Shown in pieces: positions 13,501-27,400 of a stretch of DNA of 64,000 nucleotides. The stretch comes from Agelas oroides (lineage: Eukaryota > Porifera > Demospongiae > Agelasida > Agelasidae): assembly GCA_949130485.1 (NCBI GenBank), contig OX422188.1, forward strand, positions 1-64,000, given 5' to 3'. A program made the position numbers and the translations under genes. Position 1 is the first letter of the stretch, and every line of letters begins with the position of its first letter. The notes below the pieces were generated by a model. That model saw only the letters and a program-made list of their open reading frames with translations, had not been told where the DNA came from and made no database searches.

Positions 13501-16500
13501 GTAATGCCAGGGGAACGTACGAGAGTGGAGGCAAAGTGCCAGGGGAACGCAGGGGAATGCAGGGGAATGCAGGGGAATACAGGGGAATTCCAGGGGAACG
13601 TATGGGAGTGGGTGCAAAGTGCCAGGGGAATGCTGGGGAATGCAGGGGGAGGCCAGGGGAAAGTATGGAAGTGGGTGCAAACTGCCAGGGGAATGCAGGG
13701 GAATGCAGGAGAATGCCAGGGGAACAGATGGGAGTGAGTGTAAAGTGCCAGGTGAATGCAGGGGAATGACAGGGGAATCTACTGGAGTGGGTGTAAAGTG
13801 CTAGGGGAATTCAGGTGAATGCAGGGGAATGCAGGGGAAAGCCAGGGGAATGCAGGGGAATGCCAGGGGAATGTACTGTAGTGGGTGCAAAGTGCCAGTG
13901 GAATGCAGGGGAATGCACAGGAATGCAAGGGAATGCCAGGGAAACATATGGGAGTGTAAAGTGCCAGGGGAATACAGGTGAATAACGGGAATCTACTGGA
14001 GTGGGTGTAAAGTGCTAGGGAAATACAGAGGAATGCAGGGGAATGCCAGGGGAATGTATGGTAGTGGGTGCTAAGTGCCAGGGAAATACAGTGGAATGCC
14101 AGGGGAACTTATGAGAGTGGGTGCAGTGTCAAGGGAATGCAGGGGAATACAGGGGAATGCCAAGGGAACGTATGGGAGTGGGTGTAAACTGCCAGGGGAT
14201 TGCAGGGAATGCAGGGGAATGCCAGGGGAACGTATTGGAGTGGAGGCAAAGTGCCAGGGGAACGCATGGGAATGCAGGGGAATCCAAGGGAATACCGGGA
14301 AATGCCAGGGGAACGTATGGGAGTGGGTGCAAAGTGCCAGGGGATTGCTGGGGAATGCAGGGGAATGCCAGGGGAATGTATGGGAGTGGGTGTAAACTGC
14401 CAGGAAAATGCAGGGAATGCAAGGGAATGCCAGGGGGACATATGAGTGGGTGTATAGTGCCATGGGAATGCAGGGAACTACCAGGGGAATGTAAGGTGGC
14501 GGGTGTAAAGTGGTACGGGAAGGGGAATGCAAAGGAATGCCAGGGGAACATACGAGAGAGGATGCAAATTGCCAGGGGAATGCAGGGGAATGCAGGGGAA
14601 TGCCAGGGAAACGTATCGGAGTGTAAACTGCCAGGTGAATGCAGGGAATGCAGGGGAATTCCAGGGGAATGCCAGGGGAACATATGGGAGTGGGTGTATA
14701 GTGCCACGGGAATGCAGGGGACTACCAGGTAATGCAAGGGAGTGGGTGTAAAGTGCAAGCGGAATGAAGGGGAATACAGGGGAATGCCAGGTGAACGTAC
14801 GAGTGGAGGCAAAGTGCCAGGGTAACTCATGGGAATGCAGGGGAATACAGGGGAATTCGAGGGGAACGTATGGGAGTGGGTGTAAAGTGCCAGGGGAATG
14901 ATGGGGAATGCAGGGGAATGCCAGGGGAATGTATGGGAGTGGGTGCAAACTGCCAGGGGAATGCAGAGGAATGCAGGAGAATGCCAGGGGAACAGATGGG
15001 AGTGAGTGTAAAGTGCCAGGGGAATGCAGGGGAATGACAGGGGAATCTACGGGAGTGGGTGTAAAGTGCTAGGGGAATTCAGGGGAATGCAGGGGAATGC
15101 CAGGGGAACGTATGGTAGTGGGTGCAAAGTGTCAGGGGACTACATGGCAATGCCAGAGGAACTTATGGGAGTGGGTGCAAAGTGTCAGGGGAATGCTGCG
15201 GAATACAAGGGAATGCCAGGGGAACGTATGGGAGTGGGTGTAAACTGCCTGGGGAATGGAGGGAATGCAGGGGGATGCCAGGGGAATGCATGGGAGTGGG
15301 TGTATAGTGCCAGGGGAATGCAGGGGACTACCAAGGGAATGCAAGGGAGTTGGTGTAAAGTGCTAGCATAATGAAGGGGAATGCAGGGGAATGCCAGGGG
15401 AACGTATGAGAGTGGAGGCAAAGTACCAGGGGAACTCAGGGGAATGCAGGGGAATACAGGGGAATGCCAGGGGAACGTATGGGAGTGGGTGCAAAGTGCC
15501 AGGGGAATGCTGGGGAATGCAGTGGAAGGCCAGGGGAACGCATGGGAGTGGGTGTAAACTGCCAGGGGAATGCAGGGAATGCAGGGGAATGCCAGGGGAA
15601 CGTATGGGAGTGGGTGTATAGTGCCAGGAGAATGCAGGGGACTACCAGGGGAATGCAAGGGAGTGGGTGTAAGTGCTAGCGGAATGAAGGCGAATGCAGG
15701 GGAATGCCAGGGGAACGTACGAGAGTGGAGGCAAATTGCCAGGGGAACGCAGGGGAATGCAGGGGAATACAGGGGAATGCCAGGGGAACGTATAGAAGTG
15801 GGTGCAATGTGCCAGGGGAATGCAGGGGAATGCCAGGGGAACGTATGGGAGTGGGTGCAAACTGCCAGGGGAATGCAGGGAAATGCAGGGGAATGCCAGG
15901 GCAACATATGGGAGTGGGTGTATAGCGCCAGGGGAATGCAGGGAACTACCAGGAGAATGTAAGGGGGCGGGTGTAAAGTGCTAGAGGAATGAAGGGATTG
16001 CAAAGAAATGCCAGGGGAACGTACGAGGATGTAAATTGCCAGGGGAACGCAGGGGAATGCAGGGGAAGATCAGGGGAACGTACGGTAGTGGGTGCAAAGT
16101 GCCAGAGGAATGCAGGGGAATGCACGAGAATGCAGGGGAATGACAGGGAAATGTATGGTAGTGAGTGTAAAGTGCCAGGGTAATGCAGGTGAATAAGAGG
16201 GGAATCTACGGGAGTGGGTGTAAAGTGCTAGGGGAATACAGGGGAATGCAGGAAAACGTAGGGGAATCCAGAGGAATACAGGGAAATACCAGGGGAACGT
16301 ATGGGAGTGGGTGCAAAGTGCCAGGGGATTGCTGGGGAATGCAGGGGAATGCCAGGGGAATGTATGGGAGTGGGTGTAAACTGCCAGGGTAATGCAGGGA
16401 GTGCAAGGGAATGCCAGGGGAACATATGTGAGTGGGTGTATAGTGCCAGTGGAATACAGGGAACTACCAAGGGAATGTAAGGGGGCGGGTGTAAAGTGCT

Positions 16501-17112
16501 ACGGGAAGGGGAATGCATGGGAATGCCAGGGGAACGTACGGTAGTGGGTGCAAAGTACCAGGGGAATGCAGGAGAATGCAGGGGAATGCCAAGGAAACGT
16601 ATCTGAGTGAGTGTAAACTGCCAGGTGAATGCACGGAATGCAGGTGAATGCCAGGGGAACGTATGGGAGTGGGTGTATAGTGCGAGGGGAATGCAGGGGA
16701 CTACCAGGGGAATACAAGGGAGTGGGTGTAAAGTGCTTGCGGAATGAAGGGAAATGCAGGGTAATGCCAGGGGAACGTACGAGAGTGGAGGCAAAGTGCC
16801 AGGGGAACGCAGGGGAATGCAGGGGAATGCAGGGGAATACAGGGGAATTCCAGGGGAACGTATGGGAGTGGGTCCAAAGTGCCAGGGGAATACTGGGGAA
16901 TGCAGGGGGAGGCCAGGGGAAAGTATGGAAGTGGGTGCAAACTGCCAGGGGAATGCAGGGGAATGGAGGAGAATGCCAGGGGAACAGATGGGAGTGAGTG
17001 TAAAGTGCCAGGTGAATGCAGGGGAATGACAGGGGAATCTACTGGAGTGGGTGTAAAGTGCTAGGGGAATTCAGGTGAATGCAGGGGAATGCAGGGGAAA
17101 GCCAGGGGAATG
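10590..17112. repeat. 3.26-kb tandem duplication within the minisatellite
   Basis: Copy 1 (about 10590-13850) and copy 2 (about 13851-17112) match base for base at an offset of 3262, becoming 3260 after a 2-bp difference near 13987. They share every private variant over more than ten cassettes, with only a handful of substitutions noticed (for example near 13614/16874 and 13630/16890). This is a recent unequal exchange or replication event, or possibly an assembly duplication. Confidence 0.9.
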
Positions 17113-20100
17113 CCAGGGGAACGTATTGAAGTGGGTGCAATGTGCCAGGGGAATGCAGGGGAATGCCAGGGGAACGTATGGGAGTGGGTGCAAAGTGTCA
17201 GGGGGATGCTGGGGAATACAAGGGAATGCCAGGGGAACGTATGGGAGTGGGTGTAAACTACCAGGGGAATGGAGGGAATGCAGGAGAATGCCAGGGGAAT
17301 GCATGGGAGTGGGTGTATAGTGCCAGGGGAATGCAGGGGTCCACCAGGGGAATGCAAGAGAGTGGGTGTAAAGTTCTAGCGGAATGAAGGGGAATGCAGT
17401 GGAATGCCAGGGGAACATACGAGTGTGGATGCAAAGTGCCAGGGGAACACAGGGGAATGCAGGAGAATTCAGGGGAATACAGGGGAATGCCATGGGAACG
17501 TATGGAAGTGGGTGCAAAGTGCCAGGGGAACGCATGGGAGTGGGTGTATAGTGCCAGGGGAATGCAGGGGACCACCAGGGGAATGCAAGTGAGCGGGTGT
17601 AAAATGCTAGCGGAATGAAGGGGAATGCAGGGGAATGCCAGGGGAACATACGAGTGTGGATGCAAAGTGCCAGGGGAACGCAGGGGAATTCAAGGGAATA
17701 CAGGGGAATGCCAGGGGAACGTATGGAAGTGGGTTCAAAGTGCCAGGGGAATGCTGGGGAATGCAGGGGAATGCCAGGGGAACGTATGGGAGTGGGTGTA
17801 AACTGCCAGGGGAAAGCAGGGAATGCAGGGGAATGCCAGGGGAACGTATGTGAGTGGGTGTTTAGTGCCAGGGGAATGTGAGTGGGGGTAAAGTGCTAGC
17901 GGAATGAAGGGGAATGCAGGGGAAATCCAGGTGAACGTACGAGAGTGCAGGCAAAGTGCCAGGGGAATGCAGGGGAATGCAGGGGAATGTAGGGAAATAC
18001 AGAGGAATGCCAGGCGAACGTATGGGAGTTGGTAGAAAGTGCCAGGGGAATGCTGGGGAATGTAGAGGAATACCAGGGGAACGTATGGGAGTGGGTGCAA
18101 ACTGCCATGGGAAAGCAGGGGAATGCTGGGTATTGCCAGGGGAACATATGGGAGTGGGTGTATAGTGCCAGGGGAATGCAGGGAACAACCAGGGGAATGT
18201 AAGGGGGCAAGTGTAAAGTGCTACGGGAATGGAGAATGCAAAGGAATGCCAGGGGAACGTACGAGAGAGGATGCAAATTGCCAGGGGAATGCAGGGAACT
18301 ACCAGGGGAATGTAAGGGGGCGAGTGTAAAGTGCCAGGGGAATGCAGGGGAATAAAGGGGAATGCACGGGAATACAGGGGAATGCAGGTGAATGCCAGGG
18401 AAACGTATTGGAGTGAGTTTAAAATGCCAGGGGAATGCAGGGGAATGACAGGGGAATCTACGGTAGTGGGTGTATAGTTCCAGGGGAATACAGGGGAATG
18501 CAGGGGAATGCAAGGGAATGCCAGGGGAACGTATGGTAGTGGGTGCAAAGTGCCAGGGGAATACAGGGGAATCCCAGGGGAACTTATGGGAGTGGGTGCA
18601 AAGTGTCAGGGGAATGCTGGGGTATACAGGGGAATTCCAGGGGAACGTATGGGAGTGGGTGTAAACTGCCAGGGGAATGCAGGGAATACAGAGGAATGCC
18701 AGGGGAACGAATAGGAGTGGGTGTATAACGCCAGGTGAATGGAGGGGACTACCAGGGGAATGCAAGGGAGTGGATGTAAAGTGCTAGCGGAATGAAGGGG
18801 AATGCAGGGGAGGGCCAGGGGAACGAACACGAATGGAGGCAAAGTGCCAGGGGAACACAGGGGAATGCAGGGGGAACGGGAATACAGGGGAATGCCAGCG
18901 GAACGTATGGGAGCGGGTGCAAAGTGCCAGGGGAATGCTGGAAAATGCAAGGAAATGCCAGGAGAACGTATGGGAGTGGGTGCAAACTGCCAGGGGAATG
19001 CAGGGGTATGCAGGGGAATGCAGGGGAATGCTAGGGGAACGTACGGTAGTGGGTGCAGTGCCAGGGGAATGCAGGGGAATGCAGGGGAATTCAGGGGAAT
19101 GCCAGGGAAACGTATCGGAGTTTAAACTGCCAGGGGAATGCAGGGGACTACCAGGGGAATGCAAGGGAGTGGGTGTAAAGTGCTGCTGGAATGAAGGGGA
19201 ATGCAGGGGAATGCCAGGGGAATGTACAAGAGTGGAGGCAAAGTGCCAGGGGAACGTAGGGGAATGCAGGGGAATACAGGGGATTACAGGGAAATGCCAG
19301 GGGAACGTATGGGAGTGGGTGCAAAGTGCCAGAGGAATGCTGGGGAATGCAGTGGAAGGCCAGTGGAACGCATGGGAGTGGGTGTAAACTGCCAGGGAAA
19401 TGCAGGGAATGCAGGGGAAAGCCAGGGATACGTATGGGAGTGGGTGTCGAGTGCCAGAGGAATGCAGGGGACTACCAGTGGAATGCAAGAGGGTGGGTGT
19501 AAAGTGTTAGCGGAATGAAGGGGAATGCAGGGGAATGCCAGGGGAACATACAAGAGTGGAGGCAAAGTGCCAGGGGAACGCAGGGGAATGCAGGGGAATG
19601 CAGGGAAACGCCAGGACAACGTATGGGAGTGGGTGTAAACTGCCAGGGGAATCCAGGGTAATGCAGGGGAATGCCAGGGGAACATATGGGAGTAGGTGTA
19701 TAGCACCAGATGAATGCAGGAAGCTAACAGGGGAATGTAAGGGGGGTGATATAAAGTGCCAGGGGAATGAAGGGGAATGCAAAGGAATGTCATGGGAACG
19801 TATGAGAGAGGATGCAAAATGCCAGGGGAATGCAGGGGAATGCAGGGGAATGCAAGGGGAATGTACGATATGGGTGGTACGTGCCAGGGGAATGCAGGGG
19901 AATGCAGGGGGGTGGCAGGGAAATGTATGGGAGTGTGTGTAAAGTGCCAGAGGAATGCAGGGGAATGACAGGGGAATCTACGGGAGTGGGTGTAAAGTGC
20001 TAGGGGAATTCAGATGAATGCAGGGGAATGCCAGGGGAACGTATGGTAGTGGGTGCAAAGTGCCAGGGGAATACAGGGCAATGCCAGTAAAACATATGGG

Positions 20101-23100
20101 AGTGGGTGCAGTGTCAGGGGAATGCTGGGGAATACAGGGGATTGCTGGGGAATACAGGGGAATGCCAGGGGAACGTATGGGAGTGGGTGTAAACTGCCAG
20201 GGGAATGCAGGGAATGCAGGGGAATGCCAGAGGTACGTATGGAAGTGGGTGTATAGAGCCAGGGGAATACAGGGGACTACCAGAGGAATGCAAGGGAGTA
20301 GGTGTAAAGTGCTAGTGGAATGAAGGGGAATGCAGGGGAATGCCAGGGGAACGTACGAGAGTGGAGGCAAAGTGCCAGGGGAATGTAGGGGAATGCAGGG
20401 GAATACAGGGGACTACAGGGGAATGCCAGGGGAATGTATGGGAGTGGGTGCAAAGTGCCAGGGGAATGCTGGGGAATGCAGGGTAATGCAGGCAATGCCA
20501 AGGGAAAGTATGGGAGTGGGTGCAAAGTGCCACGGGAATACAGGGGAATGCCAGTGGAACTTATGGGAGTGGGTGCAAAGTCCCAGGGGAATGCTGGGGA
20601 ATGCAGGGGAATCCCAGGGGAACGTATGGGAGTGGGTGCAAACAGCCAGGGGAATGCAGGGAATGCTGGGGAATGCCAGGGGAACGTATTGGAGTGGGTG
20701 TATAGTGCCAGGGGAATGCAGGGTACTACCAGGGGATTGCAAGGGAGTGGGTGTAAAGTCCTAGCGGAATGAAGGGGAATGCAGGGGAATGCCAGGGGAA
20801 CGTACAGGAGTGGAGGCAAAGTGCCAGGGGAACGCAGGGGGATGCAGGGGAATACAGGGGAATACAGGGAAATGCCAGGGGAACGTATGGGAGTGGGTGC
20901 AAAGTGCCAGCAGAACGCTGGGGAATGTAGGGGAATGTCAGGGGAACGTATGGGAGTGGGTGTAAACTGTCAGGGGAATGCAGGGGAATATAGGGGAATG
21001 CCAGGGAAACGTATGAGAGTGGGTGTAAACTGCCAGGGGAATGCAGGGAATGCAGGGGAATGCCAGGGGAATGTATGCGAGTGGGTGTATAGTGCCAGTG
21101 AAAGGCAGGGGACTACCAGGGGAATGCAAGGGAGTGGGTGCAAAGTACTGGCAGAATGAAAGGGAATGCAGGAGAATGCCAGGGGAACGTACGAGAGTGG
21201 AGACAGTGCTAGGGGAATGCAGGGGAATGCAGGGGAATGCAGGGGAATGCAGTGGAACACAGGGGAATGCCAAGGGAACGTATGGGAGTGGTATGTGCCA
21301 TGGGAATGCTGGGGAATGCTGGGTAATGCCAGGGGAACTTATGGGAGTGGGTGCAAACTGCCAGGGGAATGCAGGGAAATGCAGGGGAATGCCAGGGGAA
21401 CGTATGGTAGTGGGTGCAAAGTGCCAGGGAAATACAGGGAAATGCCAGGGGAATGTATGGGAGTGGTTGCAAAGTGCCAGGGGAATGCTGGGAATTCAGG
21501 GGAATGCCAGGGGAATGTATGCGAGTGGGTGTATAGTGCCAGTGGAAGGCAGGGGACTACCAGGGGAATGCAAGAGACAGGGTGTAAAGTACTAGCGGAA
21601 TGAAGGGGAATGCAGGGGAATGCCAGGGGAACGTACGAGAGTGGAGGCAGTGCTAGGGGAACGCAGGGGAATGCAGGGGAATGCAGGGGAATACAGTGGA
21701 ACACGGGAATGCCAAGGGAACGTATGGCAGTGGAAAGTGCCAGGGGAATGCTGGGGAATGCAGGGTAATGCCAGGGGAACGTATGGGAGTGGGTGCAAAC
21801 TGCCAAGGGAATGCAGGGGAATGCAGGGGAATGCCAGGGGAACGTATCGTAGTGGGTGCAAAGTGCCAGGGAAATACAGGGGAATGCCAGGGGAACGTAC
21901 AGGAGTGGTTGCAAAGTGCCAGGGGAATGCTGGGGAAAGCAGGGGAATGCCAGGGGAACGTATGGGAGTGGGTGTAAACTGCCAGGGGAATGCAGGGAAT
22001 GCAGGGGAATACCAGTAGAACGTATGGGAGTGGGTGTATAGTGCCAGGGGTATGCAGGGGACTACCAGGGGAATGCACGGGAGCGGGTGTAAAGTGCTAG
22101 CGGAATGAAGGGGAATATAGGGGAATGCCAGGGGAACGTACGAGTGGAGGCAAAGTGCTGGGAAACGCAGGGGAATGCAGGGGAATGCAGGGGAATACAG
22201 GGGAATGCCAGGGGAACGTACGGGAGTGGGTGCAAAGTGCCAGGGGAATGCTGGGGAATGCCAGGGGAACGTACGGGAGTGGGTGTAAACTGCCAGGGGA
22301 ATGCAGGGATTGCAGGGGAATGCCAGGGGAACATATGGGAGTGGGTGTATAGTGCCAGGGGAATGCAGGGGACTACCAGGGTATTGCAAGGGAGTGGGTG
22401 TAAAGAGCTAGCGGAATGAAGGGGAATGCAGGGGAATGCCAGGAAAACGTACGAGAGTGGAGGCAAAGTGCCAGGGGAACGCAGGGGAATGCAGGGGAAT
22501 GCAAGGGAATACAGGGGAATACAGGGGAACGTATGGGAGTGGGTTCAAAACGGCAGGGGAATGCTGGGGAATGCAGGGGAATGCCAGTGGAACGTATGGG
22601 AGTGGGTGCAAAGTGCCAGGGGAATGCTGGGGAATGTAGGGGAATGCCAGGGAAACGTATGGGAGTGGGTGCAAAGTGCCAGGGGAATGCTGGGGAATGT
22701 AGGGGAAAGCCAGAGGAACATATGGGAGTGGGTGTATAGTGCCAGGGGAATGCAGGAAACTAGCAGGGGAATGTAAGGGGGCAGGTGTAAAGTGCTAGGG
22801 GAATGAAGGGGAATGCAAAGGAATGCCAGGGGAACGTAAGAGAGAGGATGCAAATTGCCAGGGGAATGCAGGGGAATTCCAGGGGAATGTACGGTAGTGG
22901 GTGCAAAGTGACAGGAGAATGCAAGGGAAACGTATGTGAGAGTAAAGTGCCAGAGGAATGCAGGGGAATGACGGGAATCTACGCGAGTGGGTGTAAAGTG
23001 CTAGGGGAATACAGGGGAATGCAGTGGAATGCCAGGGAAACGTATGGTAGTGGGTGCAAAGTGCCAGGGGAATATAGGAGAATCTCAGGGGAACTTATGT

Positions 23101-24439
23101 GAGTGGGTGCAAAGTGCCAGGGAATGCAGGGAATGCAGGGGAATGCCAGGGGAACGTATGGGAGTGGGTTTAAACTGCCAGGGGAATGCAGGGAATGCAG
23201 GGGAATGCCAGGGGTACGTATGGGAGTGGGTGTATAGTGCCAGGGGAATGCAGGGGACTACCAGGGGAATGCAAGGGCGTGGGTGTAAAGTGCTAGTGGA
23301 ATGAAAGGGAATGCAGGGGAATGCCAGGGGAACGTACAAGAGTGGAAGCAAAGTGCCAGGGGAACGCTGGGGAATGCAGGGGAATGCAGGAGAATATAGG
23401 GGAATGCCAGGGAAACGTATGGGAGTGGGTGCAAAGTGCCAAGGGAATGCTGGGGAATGCAGGGGAATGCCAGGGAAACGTACAAGAGTCTGTGCAAACT
23501 GCCAGGGGAATGCAGGGAAAGGCAGGGAAATGCAGGGGAATGCAGGGGAATGCCAGAGGAACATATGAGAGTGGGTGTATAGCGCCAGGGGAATGCAGGG
23601 AACTACCAGGGAAATGTAAGGGGGCGGGTGTAAAGTGCTAGGGGAATGAAGGGGAATGCAAAGGAATGCCAGGGGAATGTACAAGAGGATGCCAGGGGAA
23701 TGTACAAGAGGATGCAAATTCCCAGGGGAAAGCAGGGGAATGCAGGGGGATGCGAGGGGAACGTACGAGAGTGGAGGCAAAGTGCCAGGGGAATGCAGGG
23801 GAATACAGGGAAATGCATGTGGAACGTATGGGAGTGGGTTCAAAGCGCCAGGGGAATGCTGGGGAATGCAGGGGAATGCCAGGGGAACATGTGGGAGTGG
23901 GTGTGTAGCGCCAGGGGAATGTAAGGGGGCAGGTGTAAAGTGCTAGGGGAATGAAAGGGAATGCACAGGAATGCCAGGGGAAGTACGAGAGGATGCAAAT
24001 TGCCAGGGGAATGCAAGGGAATGGCAGGGGAACGTACGGTAGTGGGTGCAAAGTGCCAGGGGAATGCAGGGGAATGCAGGGGAATGCCAGGGAAACGTAT
24101 GGGAGTGTAAACTGCCAGGGGAATGCAGGGAATGCAGGGGAATACCAGGGGAACGTATGGCAGTGGCTGTATAGTGCCAGGGGAATGCAGGGGACTACCA
24201 GGGGAATGCAAGGGAGTGGGTGTAAAGTGCTAGCGGAATGAAGGGGAATGCAGGGGAATGCCAGGGGAACGTACAAGAGTGGAGGCAAAGTGCCAGGGGA
24301 ACGCAGGGGAATGCAGGGAAATACAGGGAAATACAGGGAAATGCCAGGGGAACGTATGGGAGTGGGTGCAAAGTGCCAGGGGAATGCTGGGGAATGCAGG
24401 GGAATGCCAGGGGAACGTATGGGAGTGGGTTTAAACTGC

Positions 24440-27400
24440 CAGGGGAATGCAGGGAATGCACGGGAATGCCAGGGGTACGTATGGGAGTGGGTGTATAGTG
24501 TCAGGGGAATGCAGGGGACTACCAGAGGAATTCAAGGGCGTGGGTGCAAAGTGCTAGCGGAATGAAAGGGAATGCCAGGGAAACGTACAAGAGTGGAGGC
24601 AAAGTGCCAGGGGAATGCAAGGGAATGCAGGGGAATGGAAGGGAATACAGGGGAATGTCAGGGAAACGTATGGGAGTGGGTGCAAAGTGCCAGGGGAATG
24701 CTGGGGAATGCAGGGGAAGGCCAGGGGAACGTATGGGAGTGGGTGCAAATGCCAGGGGAATGCAGGGGAATTTAAGGGAATGCCAGGGGAACATATGGGA
24801 ATGGGTGTATAGCGCCAGGGGAATGCAGGAAACTACCAGGGGATTGTAAGGGGGCGGGTGTAAAGTGCTAGGGGAATGAAGAGGAATGCAAAGGAATGCC
24901 AGGGGAACGTACGAGAGAGATTGCAAATTGCCAGGGGAATGCAGGGCAATGCCAGGGGAACGTACGGTAGTGGGTGCAAAGTGCCAGGGGAATGTGGGGA
25001 ATGCAGGGGAATGCCAGGAAAACGTATGGTAGTGGGTGCAAACTGCCAGGGGAATACAGGGGAATGCCAGGGGAACTTATGGGAGTGGGTGCAAACTACC
25101 AGGGGAATGCATGGAAAGCAAGGAATGCCAGGGGAACGTATGGGAGTGGGTGTATAGTGCCAGGGGAATGCAGGGGACTACCAGGGGAATGCAAGGGAGT
25201 GGGTGTAAAGTGCTAGCGGAATGAAGGGGAATGCAGGGGAATGCCAGGGGAATGTATGAGAGTGGAGGCAAAGTGCCAGGGGAACGCAAGGGAATACAGG
25301 GGAATGCCAGGGGAACGTATGGGAGTGGGTGCAAAGTGCCAGGGGTATGCTGGGGAATGTAGGGGAATGCCAGGGTAACGTATGGGAGTGGGTGTAAACT
25401 GCCAGGGGAATGTAGGGAATGCAGGGGAACACCAGGGGAACATATGCGAGTGGGTGTATAGTGCCAGGGGAAAGCAGGGGACTACCAGGGGAATGCAAGG
25501 GAATGGGTGTAAAGTGCTAGCGTAATGAAGGGGAATGCAGGGGAATGCCAGGGAAACGTACGAGAGTGGAGGCAAAGTGCCAAGGGAACGCAGTGGAATG
25601 CAGGGGAATGCAGGGGAATACAGGGGAATACAGGGGAATGACAGGGGAACGTATGGGAGTGGGTGCAAAGTGCCAGGGGAATGCTGGGGAATATAGGGGA
25701 ATGCCAGGGGAAAGTATGGGAGTGGATTTAAACGGCCAGGGGAATGCAGGGAATGCAGGAGAATGCAGGGGAACGTATGGGAGTGGGTGTATAGTGCCAG
25801 GGGAATGCAGGGGGACTACCAGGGGAATGCAAGGGAGTGGGTGTAAAGTGCTAGCGGAATGAAGGGGAATGCAGGAGAATGCCAGGGGAACGTACGAGAG
25901 TGGAGGCAAAGTGCCAGGGAATGCAGGGGAATGCCAGGGGAACGTACGAGAGTGGAGGCAAAGTGCCAGGGGAACGCAGGGGAATGCAGGGGATTGCAGG
26001 GGAATACAGGGGAATGCCAGGGGAACATATGGGAGTGGGTGCAAAGTGCCAGGGGAATGCTTGGGAATGCAGGGGAATGGCAGGGGAACGTATGGGAGTG
26101 GGTACAAACTGCCAGGGGAATGCAGGGGAATGCAGGGAACTACCAGGGGAATGTAAGGGGGCGGGTGTAAAGTGCTAGGGGAATGAAGGGGAATGCAAAG
26201 GAATGCCAGGGGAACGTACGAGATGATGCAAATTGCCAGGGGAATGCAGGGGAATGCAGGGGAATACTAGGGGATCGTACAAGAGTGGAGGCAGTGCCAG
26301 GGGAACGCAGGGGAATGCAGGGGAATACAGGGAAATACCGGGAAATGCCAGGGGAACGTATGGGAGTGGGTGCAAAGTGCCAGGGGAATGCTGGGGAATG
26401 CAGGGGAATGCCAGGGGAACGTATGGTAGTGGGTTTAAACTGCCAGGGGAATGCAGGGAATTCACGGGAATGCCAGGGGTACGTATGGGAGTGGGTGTAT
26501 AGTGCCAGGGGAATGCAGGGGACTACCAGAGGAATGCAAGGGCGTGGGTGCAAAGTGCTAGCGGAATGAAAGGGAATGCCAGGGAAACGTACAAGAGTGG
26601 AGGCAAAGTGCCAGGGGAACGCAGGGGAATGCAGGGGAATGGAAGGGAATACAGGAGAATGCCAGGGAAACGTATGGGAGTGGGTGCAAAGTGCCAGGGG
26701 AATGCTGGGGAATGCAGGGGAAGGCCAGGGGAACGTATGGGAGTGGGTGCAAATGCCAGGGGAATGCAGGGGAATTTAAGGGAATGCCAGGGGAACATAT
26801 GGGAATGGGTGTATAGCGCCAGGGGAATGCAGGAAACTACCAGGGGATTGTAAGGGGGCGGGTGTAAAGTGCTAGGGGAATGAAGAGGAATGCAAAGGAA
26901 TGCCAGGGGAACGTACGAGAGATTGCAAATTGCCAGGGGAATGCAGGGAAATGCAGGGCAATGCCAGGGGAACGTATGGGAGTGGGTGCAAAGTGCCAGG
27001 GGAATGTGGGGAATGCAGGGGAATGCCAGGGGAACGTTTGGTAGTGGGTTTAAACTGCCAGGGGAATGCAGGGAATGCACGGGAATGCCAGGGGTACGTA
27101 TGGGAGTGGGTGTATAGTGCCATGGGAATGCAGGGGACTACCAGAGGAATGCAAGGGCGTGGGTGCAAAGTGCTAGCGGAATGAAAGGGAATGCCAGAGA
27201 AACGTACAAGAGTGGAGGCAAAGTGCCAGGGGAACGCAGGGGAATGCAGAGGAATGGAAGGGAATACAGGGGAATGCCTGGGAAACGTATGGGAGTGGGT
27301 GCAAAGTGCCAGGGGAATGCTGGGGAATGCAGGGGAAGGCCAGGGGAACGTATGGGAGTGGGTGCAAATGCCAGGGGAATGCAGGGGAATTTAAGGGAAT

